Position numbers and translations under genes: made by a program. From Ehretia macrophylla (taxonomy: Eukaryota > Streptophyta > Magnoliopsida > Boraginales > Ehretiaceae): a DNA stretch of 64,000 nt. Of this stretch, positions 59,315-64,000 are shown in pieces. The stretch spans positions 17,350,146 to 17,414,145 of the forward strand of contig CM075773.1 in NCBI GenBank assembly GCA_037974665.1, in the 5' to 3' direction. Positions within the stretch are counted from its first letter, which is position 1, and each line of letters starts with the position of its first letter. Below the pieces are notes generated by a model, which saw nothing but the letters and a program-made list of their open reading frames with translations, had not been told where the DNA came from and made no database searches.

Positions 59315-59433
59315 GGGGTGCAACACGAGGACTTCCCAGGGGGTCACCCATCCTAGTACTACTCTCGCCCAAGCACGCGTAACTTCGGAGTTCTGATGGG
59401 ATCCGGTGAATTAGTGCTGGTATGATCGCACCC
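59315..59433 (-). rRNA. 5S rRNA: 5S rRNA, copy 89
   Basis: Changes are nt 25 G>T and 55 A>C, as in copy 87. The 3' spacer 58757-59314 is long and shares TGTCTTCCCC with that of copy 87. Confidence 0.96.
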
Positions 59434-59991
59434 GTCATGTTGAGGGCACAATTCCTTTACGTGTTAACGGTTCACAGTCCCAGCCTAGAGATATGGCCCA
59501 TTCAAAAGGCCCAATGGGCTTAACGACAACCCATCCGCTTCAACAACGCAGCATCCTCGCAAGACGTGATATCGACGCATTGTAGGGTCCTCTAATGTGC
59601 CGCGAGTAAGGTTGTCGTCCTTTTAACAGCTCACGACGTACGATCCGGGAGGGAAAAACAGAGCAAATGAAGAAAAGTGGCCCGAAACTGATGAAAACGT
59701 TTGATTTTAAGCTCCGAAAAGGGCACGGCGAGCTATCTACCTGCTCCCGTCGTAGAGCTCTCGGAGAGCTTTCCAACGGTATGCTGTGCGCCGCGTAACT
59801 CCTTACGGATCAAAAGTTATGGGCACCGGAGCGACGGAGACCTGGTCACAAGCCCTACGCCCTCGGTTTGCGGGCCCAGCCTCCACGTGAAGAGAAGTTG
59901 TCTTGCCCAAGGTGCCGTGGGATTCGATAATAGAAATGTGGTGGGTAAAGTATCTTGGCAACCCTAACCGGAGCAAAAAAAATTGAAAAGG

Positions 59992-60110
59992 GGGGTGCAA
60001 CACGAGGACTTCCCAGGGGGTCACCCATCCTAGTACTACTCTCGCCCAAGCACGCTTAACTTCGGAGTTCTGATGGGATCCGGTGCATTAGTGCTGGTAT
60101 GATCGCACCC
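59992..60110 (-). rRNA. 5S rRNA: 5S rRNA, copy 90
   Basis: The gene is identical to consensus. The 3' spacer 59434-59991 is long. Confidence 0.98.
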
Positions 60111-60668
60111 GTCATGTTGAGGGCACAATTCCTTTATGTGTTAACGGTTCACAGTCCCAGCCAAGAGATATGGCCCATTCAAAAGGCCCAATGGGCTTAA
60201 CGCCAACCCATCCGCTTCAACATTGCAGCATCCTTGCAAGACGTGATATCGACGCATTGTAGGGTCCTCTAATGTGCCGCGAGTAAAGTTGTCGTCCTTT
60301 TAACAGCTCACGACGTACGATCCGGGACGGAAAAACAGAGCAAAAGAAGAAAAGTGGCCCGAAACTGATGAAAACATTCGTTTTTGAGCACCGAAAAGGG
60401 CACGGCGAGCTAGCTAGCTGCCCCCGTCGTAGAGCTCTCGGAGAGCTTTCCAACGGTATGCTGTGCGCCTCGTAACTCCTTACGGATCAAAAGTTATGGG
60501 CACCGGAGCGACGGATACCTGGTCACAAGCCCTACGCCCTCGGTTTGCGGGCCCAGCCTCCACGTGAAGAGAATTTGTCTTGCCCAAGGTGCCGTGGGAT
60601 TCGATAATAGAAATGTGGTGGGTAAAGTATCTTGGCAACCCTAACCGGAGAAAAAAAAATTGAAAAGG

Positions 60669-60787
60669 GGGGTGCAACACGAGGACTTCCCAGGGGGTCA
60701 CCCATCCTAGTACTACTCTCGCCCAAGCACGCTTAACTTCGGAGTTCTGATGGGATCCGGTGCATTTGTGCTGGTATGATCGCACCC
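60669..60787 (-). rRNA. 5S rRNA: 5S rRNA, copy 91
   Basis: It has one change, nt 21 T>A. The 3' spacer 60111-60668 is long. Confidence 0.97.
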
Positions 60788-61343
60788 GTCTTGTTGAGGG
60801 CACAATTCCTTTATGTGTTAACGGTTCATAGTCGCAGCCTAGAGATATGGCCCATTCAAAAGCCCAATGGGCTTAACGACAACCCATCCGCTTCTACAAC
60901 GCAGCATCCTCGCAAGACGTGATATCGACGCATTGTAGGGTCCTCTAATGTGCCGCGAGTAAGGTTGTCGTCCTTTTAACAGCTCACGACGTACGATCCG
61001 GGACGAAAAAACAGAGCAAAAGAAGAAAAGTGGCCCGAAACTGATGAAAACGTTCGATTTTGAGCTCCAAAAAGGGCACGGCGAGCTAGCAAGCTGCCCC
61101 TGTCTTAGAACTCTCGGAGAGCTTTCCAACGGTATGCTGTGCGCCGCGTAACTCCTTACGGATCAAAAGTTAAGGGCACCGGAGCGACGGAGACCTGGTC
61201 ACAAGCCCTGTGCCCTCGGTTGGGGGCCCAGCCTCCACGTGAAGAGAAGTTGTCTTGCCCAAGGTGCCGTGGGATTCGATAATAGAAATGTGGTGGGTAA
61301 AGTATCTTGGCAACCCTAACCGGAGCAAAAAAAATTGAAAAGG

Positions 61344-61462
61344 GGGGTGCAACACGAGGACTTCCCAGGGGGTCACTTATCCTAGTACTACTCTCGCCCA
61401 AGCACGCTTAACTTCGGAGTTCTGATGGGATCCGGTGCATTAGTGCTGGTAAGATCGCACCC
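61344..61462 (-). rRNA. 5S rRNA: 5S rRNA, copy 92
   Basis: Changes are nt 11 A>T, 85 G>A and 86 G>A (box C). The 3' spacer 60788-61343 is long with the AAAAGCCC deletion. Confidence 0.96.
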
Positions 61463-62021
61463 GTCATGTTAAGGGCACAATTCCTTTATGTGTTAATGGT
61501 TCACAGTCCCAGCCTAGAGATATGGCCCATTCAAAAGGCCCAATGGGCTTAACGACAACCCATCCGCTTCAACAACGCAGCATCCTCGCAAAACGTGATA
61601 TCGACGCATTGTAGGGTCCTCTAATGTGCCGCGAGTAAGGTTGTCGTCCTTTTAACAGCTCACGACGTACGATCCAGGACGGAAAAATAGAGCAAAAGAA
61701 GAAAAGTGGCCCGAAACTGATGAAAACGTTCGATTTTGAGCTCCGAAAAGGGTAAAGCAAGCTCGCTAGCTGCCCCCGTCGTAGAGCTCTCAGAGAGCTT
61801 TCCAACGGTATGCTGTGCGCCTCGTAACTCCTTACGGATCAAAAGTTATGGGCACCGGAGCGACGGAGACCTGGTCACAAGCCCTACGCCCTCGGTTTGC
61901 GGGCCCAGCCTCCACGTGAAGAGAAGTTGTCTTGCCCAAGGTGCCGTGGGATTCGTTAATAGAAATGTGGTGGGTAAAGTATCTTGGCAACCCTAACCGG
62001 AGCAAAAAAAAATTGAAAAGG

Positions 62022-62140
62022 GGGTGGCAACACGAGGACTTCCCAGGGGTTCACCCATCCTAGTACTGCTCTCGCCCAAGCACGCTTAAATTCGAAGTTC
62101 TGATGGGATCCGGTGCATTAGTGCTGGTATGAACGCACCC
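62022..62140 (-). rRNA. 5S rRNA: 5S rRNA, copy 93, diverged
   Basis: There are seven changes: nt 8 A>T, 46 C>T, 51 G>T (box A), 73 T>C, 91 C>A (box C), 115 A>C and 116 C>A. The last two could instead be read as a small shift in the G/T junction. The 3' spacer 61463-62021 is long. Confidence 0.93.
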
Positions 62141-62661
62141 GTCATGTTGAGGGCACAATTCCTTTATGTGTTAACGGTTCACAGTCCCAGACTAGAGATA
62201 TGGCCCATTCAAAAGGCCCAATGGGCTTAACGACAACCCATCCGCTTCAACAACGCATCATCCTCGCAAGACGTGGTATCGACGCATTGTAGGGTCCTCT
62301 AATGTGCCGCAAGTAAGGTTGTCGTCCTTTTAACAGCTCACGACGTACGATCCGGGACGGGAAAACAGAGCAAAATAAGAAAAGTGGCCCTAAACTGATG
62401 AAAACGTTCAATTTTGAGCTCCGAAAAGGGCAAAGCGAGCTAGCTAGCTGCCCCCGTCGTAGAGCTCTCAGAGAGCTTTCCAACGGTATGCTGTGCGCAT
62501 CGTAACTCCTTACAGATCAAAAGTTATGGGCACCGGTTTGCGGGCCCAACCTCCACGTGAAGAGAAGTTGTCTTGTCCAAGGTGCCGTGGGATTCGATAA
62601 TAGAAATGTGGTGGGTAAAGTATCTTGGCAACCCTAACCGGAGCAAAAAAAATTGAAAAGG

Positions 62662-62780
62662 GGGGTGCAACACGAGGACTTCCCAGGGGGCCACCCATCC
62701 TAGTACTACTCTCGCCCAAACGCACTTAACTTCAGAGTTCTGATGGGATTCGGTGCATTAGTGCTGGTATGATCGCACCC
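62662..62780 (-). rRNA. 5S rRNA: 5S rRNA, copy 94, diverged
   Basis: There are six changes: nt 31 G>A, 47 C>T, 57 C>T, 59 T>C, 61 C>T (three in box A) and 90 A>G. All are transitions. The 3' spacer 62141-62661 is short and resembles 2731-3252. Confidence 0.94.
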
Positions 62781-63338
62781 GTCATGTTGAGGGCACAATT
62801 CCTTTATGTGTTAACGGTTCACCGTCCCAGCCTAGAGATATGGCCCATTCAAAAGGCCCAATGGGCTTAACGACAACCCATCCGCTTCAACAACAGAGCA
62901 TCCTCGCAAGACATGATATCGACAAATTGTAGGGTCCTCTAATGTGCCGCGAGTAAGGTTGTCGTCCTTTTAACAGCTCACGACATACGATCCGGGACGG
63001 AAAAACAGAGCAAAAGAAGAAAAGTGGCCCGAAACTAATGAAAACGTTTGATTTTCAGCTCCGAAAAGGGCATAGCGAGCTAGCTGGCTGCCCCCGTCGT
63101 AGAGCTCTCAGAGAGCTTTCCAACGGTATGCTGTGCGCCTCGTAACTCCTTACGGATCAAAAGTTATGGGCACCGGAGCGACGGAGACCTGGTCACAAGC
63201 CCTACGCCCTCGGTTTGCAGGCCCAGCCTCCACGTGAAGAGAAGTTGTCTTGCCCAAGGTGCCGTGGGATTCGATAATAGAAATGTGGTGGGTAAAGTAT
63301 CTTGGCAACCCTAACCGGAGCAAAAAAAATTGAAAAGG

Positions 63339-63457
63339 GGGGTGCAACAAGAGGGCTTCCTAGGGGGTCACCCATCCTAGTACTACTCTCGCCCAAGCAC
63401 GCTTAACTTCGGAGTTCTGATGGGATCCGGTGCATTAGTGCTGGTATGATCGCACCC
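63339..63457 (-). rRNA. 5S rRNA: 5S rRNA, copy 95
   Basis: Changes are nt 97 G>A, 103 T>C and 108 G>T. The 3' spacer 62781-63338 is long. Confidence 0.97.
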
Positions 63458-64000
63458 GTCATGTTGAGGGCACAATTCCTTTATGTGTTAACGGTTCACA
63501 GTCGCAGCCTAGAGATATGACCGATTCAAAAGGCCCAATGGGCTAAACGACAACCCATCCGCTTCAACAACGCAGCATCCTCGCAAGACGTGATATCGAC
63601 GCATTGTAGGGTCCTCTAATTTGCCGCGAGTAAGGTTGTCGTCCTTTTAACAGCTCACGACTTACGATTCGGGGTGGAAAAACAGAGCAAAAGAACAAAA
63701 GTGGCCCGAAACTAATGAAAATGTTCGATTTTGAGCACCGAAGAGGGCACAGCAAGCTAGCTTGCTGCCCCCGTCGTAGAGCTCTCAGTTAGCTTTCCAA
63801 CGGTATGCTGTGCGCCTCGTAACTCCTTACGGATCAAAAGTTATGGGCACCGGAGCGACGGAGACCTGGTCACAAGCCCTACGCCCTCGGTTTGCGGGCC
63901 TAGCCTCCACGTGAAGAGAAGTTGTATTGCCCAAGGTACCGTGGGATTCGATAATAGAAATGTGGTGGGTAAAGTATCTTGGCAACCCTAACCGGAGCAA
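63458..64000. repeat. 5S intergenic spacer, long class, cut by right window edge
   Basis: The first 543 bp of a long-class spacer follow copy 95 and stop just before the T-rich terminator of the next gene. It carries the upstream promoter of copy 95. Its GACCGATTC, GGGCTAAACG and CTTACGATTCGG variants match spacers near 1440-2270. Confidence 0.93.

Larger units (their letters stand above)
1..64000 (-). repeat. 5S rDNA: Nuclear 5S rDNA tandem array (plant)
   Basis: The whole window is a head-to-tail array of one repeat unit: a 119-bp 5S rRNA gene on the minus strand plus a spacer of about 521 or 558 bp. I located 95 complete genes and one partial gene by their conserved ends (GGGTGCG at the 5' end, TTGCACCCC at the 3' end). 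Gene-to-gene intervals are 639-641 bp (33), 671-686 bp (60) and 1024 bp (1). All genes point the same way and nothing else interrupts the array. Both edges are inside the array, so its true length is unknown. The gene sequence is typical of angiosperm nuclear 5S rRNA. The species cannot be told from this. Confidence 0.98.

Noticed and set aside
1-64000. CRISPR-like array (regular repeats and spacers)
   Set aside because: The period is 640-677 bp and the repeat is a 119-bp 5S rRNA gene with Pol III signals. The spacers are homologous to each other, unlike CRISPR spacers.
1-64000. Satellite DNA or a 5S-derived SINE (Cassandra-type element)
   Set aside because: The genes keep full length, internal boxes, upstream elements and terminators in nearly all copies. 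I see no LTR ends, A-tails or target-site duplications, so this is a genuine 5S gene cluster.

Overview
The window is one uninterrupted tandem array of nuclear 5S ribosomal RNA genes from a land plant. The transcribed strand is the minus strand throughout. The 119-nt gene has the conserved angiosperm 5S sequence (GGGTGCGATCATACCAGCAC at the 5' end, AGTTAAGCGTGCTTGGGC in box A, GGATGGGTGACC in box C). The 'ACTAATGCACC' version near nt 20-30 fits eudicots better than grasses. I cannot name the species. There are 95 complete gene copies plus the first 22 nt of one more at the left edge, all in the same orientation. I see no protein-coding gene, tRNA, transposon, CRISPR or other RNA gene.

Each repeat is a gene plus a non-coding spacer. 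There are two main length classes. The long unit is about 677 bp (558-bp spacer) and the short unit about 640 bp (521-bp spacer). They differ by one 37-bp segment bounded by CGG. Of 94 gene-to-gene intervals, 60 are long, 33 short and one is a 1024-bp chimera. Short units are concentrated at about 8-26 kb (20 of 28 intervals). They are absent from about 35.3-42.0 kb and about 53.3-62.0 kb.

Each gene carries the usual Pol III type 1 layout. The internal control region (box A, intermediate element, box C) lies inside the gene. A TATA-like ATAAAG sits at -27 to -22, a GC at -14/-13 and a C at -1. A T-rich terminator (TTTT, then about T8) begins 2-3 nt past the 3' end. In plus coordinates the upstream promoter is on the high side of each gene and the terminator on the low side. 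Variant positions below are RNA-sense nt 1-119, counted from the high-coordinate end of each copy.

The array is not homogeneous. By eye, 18 of the 95 genes match the consensus exactly and most others have 1-4 changes. A few (copies 12, 71, 79 and 86) have 9-14 changes and look like decaying pseudogenes. Shared rare variants reveal duplicated blocks, a mosaic unit, and local spacer subfamilies (47-56 kb and 54-61 kb). At 34.3-35.2 kb a 293-bp deletion has removed an entire 5S gene and fused two spacers. These patterns are what unequal crossing-over and gene conversion would leave in a 5S array.
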